DNA from: Diadema setosum
Taxonomy: Eukaryota; Echinodermata; Echinoidea; Diadematoida; Diadematidae
DNA length: 64,000 nucleotides
Assembly: GCA_033980235.1 (NCBI GenBank)
Contig: CM067065.1
Span: 25,700,836-25,764,835 of the forward strand
Direction of reading: 5' to 3'
Below the pieces are notes generated by a model. That model ran no database searches and was not told where the DNA came from. It worked only from the letters and a program-made list of their open reading frames with translations. This document shows positions 1-13,335 of the stretch, piece by piece (position 1 is the first letter of the stretch; every line of letters starts with the position of its first letter). The translations under genes and the position numbers were made by a program.

Positions 1-890
1 ACAAACTTCTTTGCGAATCAATTTAGAACTATGCAATGGTCATGTACTTGAACAATTGACGTGCCGACTAGATGGATGCCTTCTGTGACGGTCTTGAAGG
101 ACTAAAAGAGAATTAAAAGTGAAGTATTCTTTTGACGAAAACATAAGTAAGTCGCTACTGTTTCTTGCTTTGCGGCAGGTTTTAACAATATTCTGATGAC
201 TTATCTGAATATAATTTCTTTGCTACATTCAGATTTAGCTTAAAAAGGGGATGAAGTTTGTCAATCAATTCTAAATGTGAATCAAGTTCCCAATCTTGGT
301 CAGGGTTCAGAAAAATTGGATTTGGGAGTGTCTTATGAGAAATGTGATGCAAACAGGAGAGCGGCCGCAAACAGGCGACTCGACGGTCACAAGATATAAA
401 AGTCTCCTCTAAATTTAACTTCTTTCGATAAAAGCTTTACATTCCTGTTATTTAACATTGATGAAATGATCCTGGGCAGGTGATCACTATGAAGAATAGT
501 TCATAAGTGCAAAATAAATATTCCCACTACAAAATTGAAACACAAACACACACACACAAACAACAACAACAACAACAACAAACTTGAAATAGCTTTATCC
601 TGGATTTTGTTAATACATTGCAAATGGTGAAGACATTTTAGACATTTTCGACATTATAGCCTACAATAAGTGAAAAAAAAAACACACAAAGTTACATCGA
701 TATTCACCACTTGGTATAAATTGGGCAAAGGTAAACACAATACCACTTCATTCTCCACTTGGGATTGATAAGTCATACCAAGTATTTCAAATCTGTATCT
801 TTGTTAAAACTCATGTCACAGCTGGTTGTGTTCCGGTCAAACAGAGGTTTGGCCGCAAACAGGAGTCTCCACTATAATATTAGCCCAGGT
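1..890 (+). repeat. Module A0 (left part cut by window edge)
   Basis: Holds island 4 (cgctactgtttcttgctttg, about 153-188), island 5 (ggccgcaaacaggcgactc, about 345-390), a CA/CAA microsatellite (540-580) and a second island-5-like block at 830-885. The earlier islands lie outside the window. Confidence 0.75.
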
Positions 891-1474
891 GAGGACATTT
901 TCTTGCTGTATTCATTCTCCTTTTCAATAGCTCATTACAGTAATCGCAAAACACAAACAACATTCATCTAACTCACCCAGGAATAACGCAACGTATCTTG
1001 TTTATTCATACTGCATTTATTATGCTGCATTTATATTCCTCTTTATTAAAATGATTCATCACAAGAAAATCAAGGCTTTATTCCTCCAGGTAATGCGATA
1101 ACTACGTCAATTGTGAAAACTGATACAATGCATTGTACACTAATTTCTTTTTTTTTTTTTGGTATTTTCTATTATTGTGAAGGAGTGGAGCCAATGTCAT
1201 TTTTTTTCACATTGTTACATGGAAACGCACAGAATATCAAGAGAGTTTTATTCTTTTTTTTATGATTGACATTACTTACAAGTTGACATCAGCATCGAAA
1301 CTGTACGGAATTTGACCGCGATAAGGAGATATGTCAACGGCAGTACGTTTACCGTTTAGTGATACCAGAGAATTTTATCAGTTTACGGGTTATATAGGAA
1401 GATGTACCAACAAAGATAATACTCTAGATTTTGAACCAACTTTTACAAAATGACAACATCTGTAGTGATGGCCA

Positions 1475-2265
1475 ACAAAAAACGAAACATCAACAGCAAA
1501 AAGTAGATTCACCAGTAGGCGGATTTGAAAGAAACCTTTTACGATATCATCCGTATCCTCTTCTCAATCAATCCTTTTTCTTGCAAGTCTGGAAAGTTTT
1601 ATCAAAATCTTTGAAGTTAGACATGCCGATATCATTGCATTGGAATTTTTGATATCTAAAAAAATAGACATTTATCTTGCTTTGAAGACTGCAATCAGCG
1701 GCATATGTTTACCGTGTCATCGGCACCGAGTTCACAATATGGGTGTTTTTAACTTTACATGACGTAATGATGTGCATGCTGAAAACGCGCACAATTCCCC
1801 ATGCCTAATCCATGGTCACGCACGCAATGAACATCTGACGCATATTGAATATGAAAAGGTTGTCCCGGAAACAATATTTTTCAGCCAAAAAAAAAAATCC
1901 TGGACAAACCTCTTTCCGAATCAATTTAGAACCATACAATGGTCGCGCACTTGAACAATTGGTGTGCCGACTAGATGGATGCATTCTATGACGGTCTTGA
2001 AAGACAAAACGAGAATTAAAAGCGAAGTATTCTTTTGACGATAACTGTCATAAGTCGCTACTGTTTCTTGCTTTGCGGCAGGTTTATTTCTTTGCTACAG
2101 TCAGATTAAGCTTAAAAAGGGGGTAAAGTTTGTCAATCAATTTAAACTGTGAATCAAGTTCCCAATCTCGGGCAGGGCTCAGAAAAATTGGATTTGGGAG
2201 TGTCTTATCAAAAATGTGATGCCAACAGGGGGACGACCGCAAACAGGCGACTCGATGGTCACAAG
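1475..2265 (+). repeat. Module A1
   Basis: Island 1 about 1480-1530, island 2 (AGCGGCATATG, then CCGTGTCATCGGCA) 1693-1730, island 3 1762-1860, island 4 2052-2090 and island 5 2218-2262. The CRE core of island 3 is mutated here (TGACGTAA). Two further island-5-like blocks follow at 2716 and 2970. Confidence 0.8.
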
Positions 2266-2904
2266 AAATAAACATTTCCTCTAAATTTAACTTCCTTCGA
2301 TAAAAGCTTTACATTCCTATTATTTTACATTGATCAAATGATCTTGGGCAGGTGATCATTATGAAGAATAGTTCATAAGTGCAAAATAAATATTTCCACT
2401 ACAAAATTGAAACACACACACACACACATACACACACAACAACAACAACAACAACAGCAATCATGAAATAGCTTTATGCTGGATTTTGTTAATACATTGC
2501 AAAAGGTGAAGACATTTTACACATTTTCAACATTATAGCCTACAATAATTAAAAAAAAAAAACAACAACACAAAGTTACATCGATATTCACCACTCAGTA
2601 TACCTTGGTCAAGGCAAACACTATACCACTTCATTCTCCACTTGGGATTGTTAAGTCGTAGCAAGTATTTCAAATCTGTATCTTTGCTAAAACTCATATC
2701 ACAGCTGGTTGTGTTCCGGCCAAGCAGAGGTTTGGCCGGAAACAGGAGTCTCCACTATAATATTAGCCGAGGTGAGGACATGTTCTTGCTGTATTCATTC
2801 TCCTTTTCAATAACTCATTACGGTAATCGCAAAACACAAACAACAGTCATCTAACTCACCCAGGAATAACGCAGCGTATCTTGTATATTTATACTTATTT
2901 CAAA

Positions 2905-3640
2905 AACTTTGGCCAATTATTACACTGTTTGGACCAGTCCAGGTCAGATATCTCTTCTGCCGAAGATTGATTAGAAAGGATGACGCCGGCAGGGGTCTAG
3001 CCGCAAACACGAGTCTCTACGTTCATGGAATGAGCCCTCTTGAGAACAGATCCTGACTCTACACTTCCTTGAATGATACACCACGATACTCGATATAAAA
3101 AAGGAGACATTAGTCATCTAGCTCACCCATGTACATCATCAGACGTATCCTGGATATCTTATGTGATAGTATTTATGTCGGATATTACAGTAATGTTGTA
3201 TTCACATAACTGCTTAGCAGAATACAGCTGACAGAATACAGAAAACGAAATACATTCTGCAAAAGATATCCAACTCGTAAGTTTGTAAAGATATCCGAAT
3301 GGAAACGGGGAAATGGATCGTTTCCAGCTTCGAATATCCATGCGCGCGTCATGATTTAAATCTTAATCTTGACTTGTCGTTACGTTGAAGAAAGTATCAG
3401 ACGGACGTTAAAGACCTTTGTGACATCAGTGATTCTATGCCATCAGGAGTAGGTCTATGAGTTTCTGCGAGTGGATTTGTGTATGTACTTCTCCATCATT
3501 GCCTTGTCTGGAATATGAGATCCTATCGAAACAACTTTTATTCCACAAGGTGCGTATATGAATGCATTATCCGGTTTTAATAGAGGACTTAATTTGTCTA
3601 CTATACTGTAATATCCCCTTGGTGTAGACAATTTCACCGT
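2905..3640. repeat. Spacer block E of the array
   Basis: Contains an island-5-like end (2970-3050), the sequence around CATGTACATCATCAGACGTATCC, and a block ending near 3640. It recurs at about 9360-10080, 13945-14690 and 17000-17680 with point differences. No gene is seen in any copy. Confidence 0.7.
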
Positions 3641-3963
3641 ATCGGACTAGCAAAGCAAGTTTGTTTGGGAGATGGTTTATATCAATGTGTCATTGAGATT
3701 TTCTTGTTAAAACGACTCCTTACATGAGTCAAATTAGATTATACAGATTTAAACTGGTTTTTTATTTAATTCAGTTTTGTCTAAGTTTCGGTCACAGCAG
3801 AGGCTCTTCCGTTCTACTGTAACAAATCCGAACATTACGAAAAAATCCAAAGTTGTTATTTCCTCACAACCAAAATAAAAAACAATAAATTGAAAATGAT
3901 TATAATGGATTTTCATAAGAACAATGTCATGACTTATCCTTTTAAATATTCTTCGTTAGTAAA

Positions 3964-4252
3964 AAGAATTGTGGATACCCTTGACACTTACCTTTCCGCC
4001 ATTTCAATATAAATGCAAGCAGATGTACTCGAACTAATGGAAATAACCTTTGGTACCATTTTTTAAAAGCGTGAAACTCTTGGACCGATTGTTATTTTCG
4101 ACATTAAGATGCATGCAATATTTGCAAAATCCAGTGATTAGGGCCAGGACCTCATCAAAGGGAGTTAAGATGAAATAAGCTACACAATTGATTTACATTT
4201 GGCATGCCTATCCATGTATATATCTCTATTCCAGGTTTTTAATTATTCTAAA

Positions 4253-4256
<4 letters not shown>
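3964..4256 (+). repeat. Direct duplication, left copy
   Basis: About 290 bp from GAATTGTGGATACCC to TTCTAAAATATAAT, repeated at 4630-4922 with few differences. A TA run and a MITE lie between the two copies. Confidence 0.8.
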
Positions 4257-4299
<43 letters not shown>

Positions 4300-4301
<2 letters not shown>

Positions 4302-4615
4302 AGAGTTTGTTTGCAAAAACCGATGTCCATATTTGCCAAATGGAGATATTTGCGATTAACCCGTTGAGGACGGTTTGATTTCCCATAGACATCTGCCCGA
4401 GTATACTCGGGACTCGTCCTCAACGGGTTAATGGTCAAGAAAAATAAAGAGAATAATAACAAAAATTTTGCTTCTTTTGACCATAACTTTAAAAATGTGC
4501 CTTTATATGTAGTGACCGATATATCATTTAAAACGTATTATTTTGTACTTTATGACAGAGACCGTACTTCAAAATCTTCAAAAATGGACTTAACGGTTTT
4601 GCGAACAAACTCTTC
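4300..4615 (+). mobile_element. MITE family M1, copy 1 (carries nested element)
   Basis: Terminal inverted repeat GAAGAGTTTGTTTGCAAAAA at the left; its complement with one change (TTTTGCGAACAAACTCTTC) at the right. The same element occurs at 29757-30004 in the other orientation. No coding capacity. It lies next to a TA run. Confidence 0.75.
4360..4427. mobile_element. 68-bp piggyBac-like MITE nested in M1
   Basis: Flanked on both sides by TTAA (4356-4359 and 4428-4431), with ends CCCGTTGAGGACG and CGTCCTCAACGGG and an inner palindrome CCCGAGTATACTCGGG. TTAA target duplication with ends starting CCC is the piggyBac pattern. The other M1 copy has an uninterrupted GCGATTAA at the same place. 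Confidence 0.75.
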
Positions 4616-4629
4616 AATATATAGTAAGA

Positions 4630-4922
4630 AGAATTGTGGATACCCTTGGCACTTACCTTTCCGCCATTTCAATATAAATGCAAGCAGATGTACTCGAACT
4701 AATGGAATTTACCTTCGGTACCATTTTTGAAAAGCATGAAACTCTTGGACCGATTGTTATTTTCGACATTAAGAGGCATGCAATATTTGCAAAATCCAGT
4801 GATTAGGGCCAGGACATCATCAAAAGGAGTTAAGATGAAATAAGCTACACAATTGATTTACATTTGGCATGCCTATCCATGTATATATCTCTATTCCGGG
4901 TTATTAATAATTCTAAAATATA
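4630..4922 (+). repeat. Direct duplication, right copy
   Basis: Partner of 3964-4256. Single-copy relatives at about 10403 and 15850 show that the doubling is local to this array unit. Confidence 0.8.
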
Positions 4923-5034
4923 ATACATATAATATATTTACATCATATCTTGTAGATTTATTCAATGTGCGCCGGTACTTTTTTTTTTACCAATGTTAAA
5001 TGAAAGGATGAAAAAAAAAAAAACGAAATTAAAC

Positions 5035-5850
5035 AAGTACTCGCAAAGACTAGAACGACGAGTCTGCGGTAGGTTTACTCCTGATTTACCATATTATCCG
5101 TATTTTCATTCTTTAAACAAATCTTAATTCGGCAGACTGCAGAATTCATCTGATGATTTCAATAATGTATGTGTAAATAGGAGGGATTAAAATGTAAAAA
5201 TGACAAAAATCGATATTTTCCTCTGCCATGAAGAACCGAAACAGCGGCAGGCATTTACCGTGTCACCGGCAATGACTTTACACCATTAACGTGTTGAATC
5301 GTTTGATGACGTCATGATGTGCGTGTTGAAAACAAACACACTATCCCATTAGCAGCCCACGTGTACGTACGCATTGGCCACCTGTCGCATTTGGAGTATA
5401 AATAATTGTCTCTGAAATCTTATCTTATATATCTTTTAAATGACAATTTTACACCCATGCTTTTACAACAATTTGTCGATAAGCATGAAATGGCTATGTC
5501 TCTTATTTTCATATTTGTCGATTTTACTTTGTCGTTCAAATATCATGTTTGAATGACATAAAAGGTGACAAATATTAAGTTTTTCTTTCTACAGTGGCTA
5601 ATAATATGGTGATGTTTTGTGACAGGCGGTCGGGTTCGGAATACTCGTGAAATTATCACTATGTCCTTTTCGTAGCAGGGTCTGAATTTTCTTTTTTTAA
5701 GTAGGGCTTATTTCAGAGTGAATGATGACCAATGATTTTTTTTTTCCAGTCTTGCACTCTTCAACGTCAAATAATTTCGCAGAGATTGATTATAACAAAG
5801 GATGGCGCTGACAGGGGCTTAGCCGCGAAAAGGAGCCTTTACCTTCCTAA
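5035..5850 (+). repeat. Module B1
   Basis: Island 1 (ACGACGAGTCTGCGGTAGG) 5045-5075, island 2 5240-5275 and island 3 5306-5405 with an intact TGACGTCA. A TATAAATAA follows the conserved CACCTGTCGCAT. Island 4 (GACAGGCGGTCGGGTTCG) is at 5620-5645 and island 5 at 5800-5845. Confidence 0.8.
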
Positions 5851-6364
5851 TTTAACATACCCCCCTCCCCCCCCCCCCCCAAAAAAAAAAAAATAGTGCA
5901 TTTATATTTGTCTTTTAATGATTCATCACGAGAAAAAAAAGGCTTTATTCCTCCAGGTAATGCGATAACTACGTCAATTGTGAAAACTGATACAATGCAT
6001 TGTACTCTAATTGGTTGTTGTTGTTGTTTTGTTTCTTTGTTTGTTTGTTTGTTTTGGTATTTACTATTATTGTGAAGGAGAGGTGCCAATATCTTTTTTT
6101 TTTTCACATTGTTACATGCAAACGCGCAGAATATCAGGATTTTTTTTTTAATAATTGACATTACTTACAAGTCGACATCAGCATCGAATCTGTACGGAAT
6201 TTGACCGCGATAAGGAGATATGTCAGACGGCAGTACGTTTACGGTTTATGATACAAGAGTATATTGATCAGTTTACAAGTTATAGTAAGATGTAAATAAA
6301 AAAGAATACTTTCGATTTTCGAATCAACTTTTACAAAATGATAACATCTGTAGTGATGGCCAAC

Positions 6365-7185
6365 AAAAACGAAACATCAACAGCAAAAAGTAGATTCACC
6401 AGTAGGCGGATTTGAAAGAAACCTTTTACGATATCATCCGTATCCTCTTCTCATTCAAACCTTTTTCTTGCAAGTCTGGAAAGTTTCATCAAAATCTTCG
6501 AAATTAGACATGCCGATATCACTGCATTGGAATTTTTGATATCTAAAAAAATAGACTTTTATCTTGCTTTGAAGACTGCAATCAGCGGCATATGATTACC
6601 GTGTCATCGGCATCGAGTTCACAGTATGGGTGTTTTTAACTTTACGTGACGTCATGGTGTGCATGCTGAAAACGCACACATTTCCCCATTCCTAATCCAT
6701 GGCCACGCACGCAATGAACATCTGACGCATAATGGAATATGAAAAGATCGTCCAGCAAACATTATTTTTCAGCCAAAAACTTCCTGGATAAACTTCTTTC
6801 CGAATAAATTTAGAACTATGCAATTGTCATGCTCTTGAACAATTGACGTGCCGACTAGATGGATGCATTCTATGACGGTCTTGAAGGACAAAACGAGAAT
6901 TAAAAGTGAAGTATTCTTTTGACGAAAACATAAGTAAGTCGCTACTGTTTCTTGCTTTGCGGCAGGTTTTAACACTATTCTAATGACTTATCTGAATATT
7001 ATTTCTTTGCTCCATTCAGATTTAGCTTAAAAAGGGGATGAAGTTTGTCAATCAATTCTAAATGTGAATCAAGTTCCCAATCTCGGTCAGGGTTCAGAAA
7101 AATTGGATTTGGGAGTGTCTTATGAGAAATGTGATGCAAACAGGGGAGCGGCCGCAAACAGGCGACTCGACGGTCACAAGATATA
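6365..7185 (+). repeat. Module A2
   Basis: Islands at about 6370, 6585, 6647 (intact TGACGTCA, then GTGCATGCTGAAAACGCACA), 6937 and 7137. A second island-5-like block follows at 7621-7665. Confidence 0.8.
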
Positions 7186-8689
7186 AAAGTCTCCTCTAAA
7201 TTTAACTTCCTTCGATAAAAGCTTTACATTCCTATTATTTCACATTGATGACATGATCTTGGGCAGGTGATCACTATGAAGAATAGTTCATAAGTGCAAA
7301 ATAAATATTCCCACTACAAAATTGAAACACACACACACACACACACACAAACAAACAACAACAACAACAACAACAACAAAAACTTGAAATAGCTTTATCC
7401 TGGATCTTGTTAATTTCAAATGGTGAAGACATTTTAGACATTTTCGACATTATAGCCTACAGTAAGTGAAAAATACACAAAGTTATATCGATATTCACCA
7501 CTCAGTATACCTTGGGCAAGGTAAACACAATACCACTTCATTCTCCACTTGGGATTGATAAGTCATAGCAAGTATTTCAAATATGTATCTTTGTTAAAAC
7601 TCATATCACAGCTGGTTGTGTTCCGGCCAAACAGAGGTTTGGCCGGAAACAGGAGTCTCCACTATAATATTAGCCCAGTTGAGGAAATTTTCTTGCTGTA
7701 TTCATTCTCCTTATTATAGCTCATTACAGTAATCGCAAAACACAAACAACATTCATCTAGCTCACCCAGAAATAACGCAGCGTATCTTGTATATATGCCA
7801 CGGAATATACGTTGGCGATAGATCTGGAATATGCTAAATGCTGCAATATATACCTGCACTGATAACAATGCACACGGTACAACGTCTTTTTATTTGCGTG
7901 ACTATGTCAAAATACGAGCGCTATTCGCTTGAAGTTTCGAAAGGTATACGTGCATGCTTCAGATAATAAACCGATACGGAAAAAGATACAGCGCGATATT
8001 TGAATTTGTGGCATAAATATAAATCTCGACTACAGCCACGATGTAAAGAGTCCTAGATATGAAGACCTCTCCATTAAAAGTGATGTTTTGTCTGAACTGA
8101 TTGCAGGGGAATTCAAGCCTATTTTTCAAATACTGTATACAGTTTTCGTATTTAAAATGAAACTAAGAAAACAAGGAAGTATTATTGTCATAAAGATGGA
8201 GAATAAACTAACTCGTTCCTTTGAAATCATGCTCCGCACCGCCTAGAATTTAATGTGCGTCATTGTCTTGGTGTAGAAAGTGACAATCTCTCCATACAAT
8301 ATTTTGTATTGCAACGCAAAGTATGAATAACAAAATGACCATACAGTTCTCAAGTGGCCATTCATACTACTCCGATATCGACTAGCTCTAGAAAAACGAC
8401 ACTCAATCAAAACATCATACAGCTTTCAAGTGGATTAGCTTGCTTCCCCGGTATCGCCATTGGCTCCTAAATGGCATTTTATTAAAACGGCTTCTCTTTA
8501 TAGAGATGTTGCGTATGAATGCAGTTATATACGATTTCGTTTACATAATAATTTCTTGATACATTACAATGACTCCAAGACATATAAAAAGAATATCTCT
8601 CATATATCGTATGCTGGCTTCGAAATGCGTAGTCATCTTTTATCAATCATTAAGAAGAAATTACAGACTAAAACCAGAGAGTAATCTAG

Positions 8690-9505
8690 CAAAGACTAGA
8701 ACAACCACTGCGCGGTATGTTTGGTAACGGTTTACGATGATATCCAATCTTTACTGGATAATCAGTCGTGTCTTGGTAGAATGCAGAAATCATATCGATA
8801 TTTCACAAATGGATTTGTTTATAGCATGCCTTTTAACTATCAAACATCTAGAAAATCATATTTTCCCGGCTAGGAAGAACCGATACAGCGGCATCCGTTT
8901 ACCCTGTCATCGGCACAGAGTTTACAACATTGAGATTTTAAATCTTACGATGACGTCATGATGTGCGTGCTGAAAAGGCACACACGTCCCCGTTTTTAAA
9001 CTGCGTGTACGCACGCAACAGACACCTGTCGCATATTGAGTACGAAAAATCGTTCCAAAAACCAAATTTTTCAAGGGAAATTTCACTCACTTTCATTTCT
9101 TCATATTTCTTGGTGAGTACGGAACGGTGGTGTTCTTTATTTCATAAAGATATATTGACTTCAGTCAATCATTTACAAATACAAAACGGTCAGAAATATC
9201 ATATATTCTCCTAGAGTGGTCACTAAAGTGTCAATGATCTTTTCTACAGTTTGTAGACAGGCGGCCGTGTTCAGAGTGGTCGTAAAATGACCTACGGTAT
9301 TATGTCTTCCTCCAATCACGGTCTAATGCCATTCTGTATGATTTAAATACTTATTTCAAAATGAATGTTGGCCAATGATTACACTGCTTGGACCAGTCCA
9401 GGTCAAATATCTCGTCTGCCGAAAATTGATTAGAAAGGATGACGCTGACAGGGGTGTAGCCGCAAACACGAGTCTCTACGTTCATGGAATGAGCCCTCTT
9501 GAGAA
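8690..9505 (+). repeat. Module C1
   Basis: The only complete type C copy. Islands at 8690, 8885, 8948 (TGACGTCA, GTGCGTGCTGAAAAGGCACA), 9245 (GACAGGCGGCCGTGTTC) and 9437. It differs from A and B over most of the spacer sequence but keeps all five islands. Confidence 0.8.
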
Positions 9506-11214
9506 CAGATCCTGCATCTACACTTCCTTGAAAAATACACCACGATATTCGATATAAAAAAGGAGACATTAGTCATCTAACTCAACCATATACATCATCA
9601 GACGTATCCTGGATATCTTATGTGATGGTATATATGTCGGATATTACAGTTGTATTCACAGAATACAGGTGACAGAATACAGAAAACGGAATACATTCTG
9701 CAAAAGATATTAAACTCGTTTGTCGGTAAGGATATCCGAATAGAAACGAGAAAATGGATCGTTTGCAGCTTCGAGTATTCATGCGCGTGTCATGATTTAA
9801 ATCTTAATTTTGACTTGTCGTTACGTTGAAGAAAGTATCAGACGGACGTTAAAGACCTTTGTGACATCAGTGATTCTCTGCCATCAGGAGTAGGCCTATG
9901 AGTTTGTACAAGTGAATTTATGTATGTGCTTCTCTATCATTGCCTTGGTCTGGAATATGACATCCTTTCGAAACAACTTTTATTCCACAAGGTGCGTATA
10001 TGAATGCATTATCCGGTTTAGAGGACTTAATTTGTCTACTATACTGTAATATCTCCTTGGTGTAGATAATTTCACCGTATTGAACTATCAAAGCAAGTTT
10101 CCCTGGAAACGGTTCGTATCCTTGTGGCATGGAGATTTTCTTGTTAAAACGATTCCTCACACGAGTCAAAGTAGATTATACAGACTTAAACTGTTTTTGA
10201 CTTTCTTATTAAATTTGGTCTCTGTTTCGGTCACATCAGAGGCTCCTGAATTCTATTGTTACCAATTCGAACATTAAGAAAAAAAAAATCCAAAGTTGTT
10301 ATTTCCTCACAACCACAAAATACCAATGAATTGAATGTGATTATAGGGAAAGTTTCTTGAGACTAATGTCGTGACTTATCCTTTTATATATTCCTCGTTA
10401 ATTAGAAGGATGGTGGATACCCTTGGCACATACCTTTCCTTTCCGCAATTTCAGTATAAATGCAAGCAGCTGCACTCGAACTTTGAAACCAATTTTGAAA
10501 AAGCGTCAAACTCTTGAACCGATTAAGATTTTTGACGTTAAGATGAAATGTTTGTAAGATCCAAAGATTGGGGCCAGGATTTCAACAAAGGGAGTAAGGA
10601 TGGAATATGGTAGACAGTTGATTTACGTTTGCCATGCCTATCAATGTCTTTGTGTTTGTTTGTTTCTTATCCCAGTTTACGAATAATTATAGGAAATGAA
10701 AACAACATCTCTCTTATCTTGTAGATTTATTCATTGTGCGCCAGTACTTTTTTTTTTTTCATCACCAATGTTAAATGCAAGGATGAAAAAACGAAATTAA
10801 AGAAGTAAATTACTTCATTAAATGACAAAGACTAGAAGAACGAGTCTGCGATGAATTTACTCCTGATTTATAATATTATCCGAATTTTCATTCTTTAAAC
10901 AAAATACAATTCGGCAGACAACAGAATATTCATCTGAAGATTTCAAAAATGTATACGTAAATAGCAGAGCTTGAAATGTTAAAAGGACAGGATCTCAACA
11001 GAGGGAGTTACGATGAAATAAGCTAGACAATTGCTTTACATTTGGCATGCTTATCCATGCATGTAACATTATCCCGTATTACGAATAATTCTAAAATATA
11101 CAACAACAAAAACATCTCGCGTATATTTGTAGATTTATTCAATGTGCGCCGGCACTTTTTTTTCCTTAATTAATGGTAGATAAAAGAATGAAAAATCAAA
11201 ACTAGGGAAGTAAT

Positions 11215-12020
11215 CGCACAGAATAGAACGACGAGTCTGCGGTAGGTTCAGTCCATATTTACGATATTATCCGTATTTTCATTCTTTAAACAAAATATGA
11301 TTCGGCAGACAACAGAATATTTATCTGAAGATTTCAAAACTGTATGCGTAAAAAGCAGAGCTTGAAATGTTAAAATGACAAAAATCGATATTTTCCTCTG
11401 CCATGAAGAACCAAAACAGCGGCATGTATTCACCGTGTCACCGGCAATGACTTTACACCATTAACGTGTTGAATCGTTTGATGACGTCATGATGTGCGTG
11501 CTGAAAACGAACACACTATCCCATTAGAAGCCTACGAGTACGTACGCACTGGTCACCTGTCGCATTTGGAGTATAAATAATTGTCTCTGCAATTTCATTT
11601 TTTGAAACGGCAATTTTACACCCATGCTTTTACAGCAATGTGTTGACAAGCATGAAATGGCTATATTTCTTATTTTCATACTTGTTGATTTTACTTTGTC
11701 ATTTAAAGATCATGTTTGAATGACATAAAAGGTGACAAATATTCAGTTTTCCTTTCTACAGTGGCTAATGATATGATGATGTTTTGTGACAGGCGGTCGG
11801 GTTCGGAATGCTCGTAAAATGATCACTATGTCCTTTTCGTAACAGGATCAGAATTTTCTTTTAAAAGATTAAGGCTAATTTCAAAGTGAATGATGACCAG
11901 TGATTTTTTTTTCAGTCCTGCACTCTTCAACGTCAAATAATTTCGAAGAGATTGATTTATAATAAAGGATGGCGCTGACAGGGGCTTAGCCGCAAAAACG
12001 AGCCTCTACGTTCCTAATGT
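11215..12020 (+). repeat. Module B2
   Basis: Islands at 11222, 11412, 11480, 11790 and 11968. Island 1 and the following ~150 bp are also present as an extra copy at about 10828-10990. Confidence 0.8.
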
Positions 12021-12117
12021 AACATTCCTGAGACATTTTGCTGCATTTATATTCCTCTTTAAATGATTCATCACGAGAAAATCAAGGCTTTATTCCTCCA
12101 GGTAATGCGATAACTAC

Positions 12118-12187
12118 GTCAATTGTGAAAACTGATACAATGCATTGTACTATTAGTACAATGCATTGTGTCAGTTTTCACAATTGA
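12118..12187. repeat. Inverted repeat, 35-bp arms, no loop
   Basis: Left arm 12118-12152 and right arm 12153-12187 match with about one mismatch (core GTCAATTGTGAAAACTGA and CAATGCATTGTAC). Other A units have only the left arm, so the right arm is a private inverted duplication of array unit 3. Confidence 0.85.
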
Positions 12188-12534
12188 CACAAAAAGAAAA
12201 GGGAGGGGTATTTCCTATTATTGTGAAGGAGAGGTGCCAATGTCATTTTTTTTTCACATTGTTACATGGAAATCCGCAGAATATCAAGAGAGTTTTATTT
12301 TTTTTATGATTGACATTACTTACAAGTCGACATCAGCATCGAATCTGTACGGAATTTGACCGCGATAAGGAGATATGTCAACGGCAGTCCGTTAACGGTT
12401 AGTGATACCAGAGAATTTTATCAGTTACGAGTTATATAGTAAGATGTACCAACAAGGATAATACTCTAGATTTTTAAACCAACTTTTACAAAATGACAAC
12501 ATCTGTAGTGATGGCCAACAAAAACGAAACATCA

Positions 12535-13335
12535 ACAGCAAAAAGTAGATTCACCAGTAGGCGGATTTGAAAGAAACCTTTTACAATATCATCCGTATCC
12601 TCTTCTCAATCAAACCTCTTTCTTGCAAGTCTGGAAAGTTTTATCAAAATCTTCAAAATTAGACATGCCGATATCATTGCATTGGAATTTTTGATATCTA
12701 AAAAAATAAACATTTATCTTGCTTTGAAGACTGCAATCAGCGGCATATGTTTACCGTGTCATCGGCACCGAGTTCACAATATGGGTGTTTTTAACTTTAC
12801 ATGAGGTAATGATGTGCATGCTGAAAACGCGCACAATTCCCCATGCCTAATCCATGGTCACGCACGCAATGAATATCTTACGCATATTGAATATGAAAAG
12901 GTTGTCCCGGAAACATTATTTTTCAGCCAAAAAAAATCCTGGACAAACCTCTTTCCGAATCAATTTAGAACCATACAATGGACGTGCACTTGAACAATTG
13001 CCGTGCCGACTAGATGGATGCACTCTATGACGGTCTTGAAGGACTAAACGAGAATTAAAAGTGAAGTATTCTTTTGACGAAAACATTAGTAAGTCGCTAC
13101 TGTTTCTTGCTTTGCGGCAGGTTTTAACACTATTCTAATGACTTATCCGAATATTATTTCTTTGCTACAGTCAGATTTAGCTTAAAAAGGGGGTAAAGTT
13201 TGTCAATCATTTTAACTGTGAATCAAGTTTCCAATCTCGGGCAGGGCTCAGAAAAATTGGATTTGGGAGTGTCTTATCAAAAATGTGACGCCAACAGGGG
13301 GACGGCCGCAAACAGGCGACTAGACGGTCACAAGA
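12535..13335 (+). repeat. Module A3
   Basis: Islands at 12540, 12735, 12800 (CRE position degraded to TGAGGTAA), 13095 and 13288. Further island-5-like blocks follow at 13763 and 14027. Confidence 0.8.

Noticed and set aside
759..971. 70-codon plus-strand frame recurring at 2642 and 13692
   Set aside because: It starts at non-ATG codons, differences are mostly amino-acid-changing, and no domain is recognisable.
1772..1954. Recurring frame with AENAH and HLTHIEYEK-like residues (1772, 8963, 16539, 20457, 24290)
   Set aside because: It translates island 3. No ATG, an in-frame TGA lies just upstream (from TGACGTCA), and the B copies stop at TATAAATAA. Conservation is better explained at the DNA or RNA level.
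9351..9569. 72-codon ATG-initiated minus-strand frame, also open at 13945-14163 with a near-identical product
   Set aside because: Of about 13 base differences between the copies, 10-11 change the amino acid. The third copy near 2900-3110 lacks the stop region and the fourth is diverged. This looks like chance openness of a repeat rather than a protein under selection.
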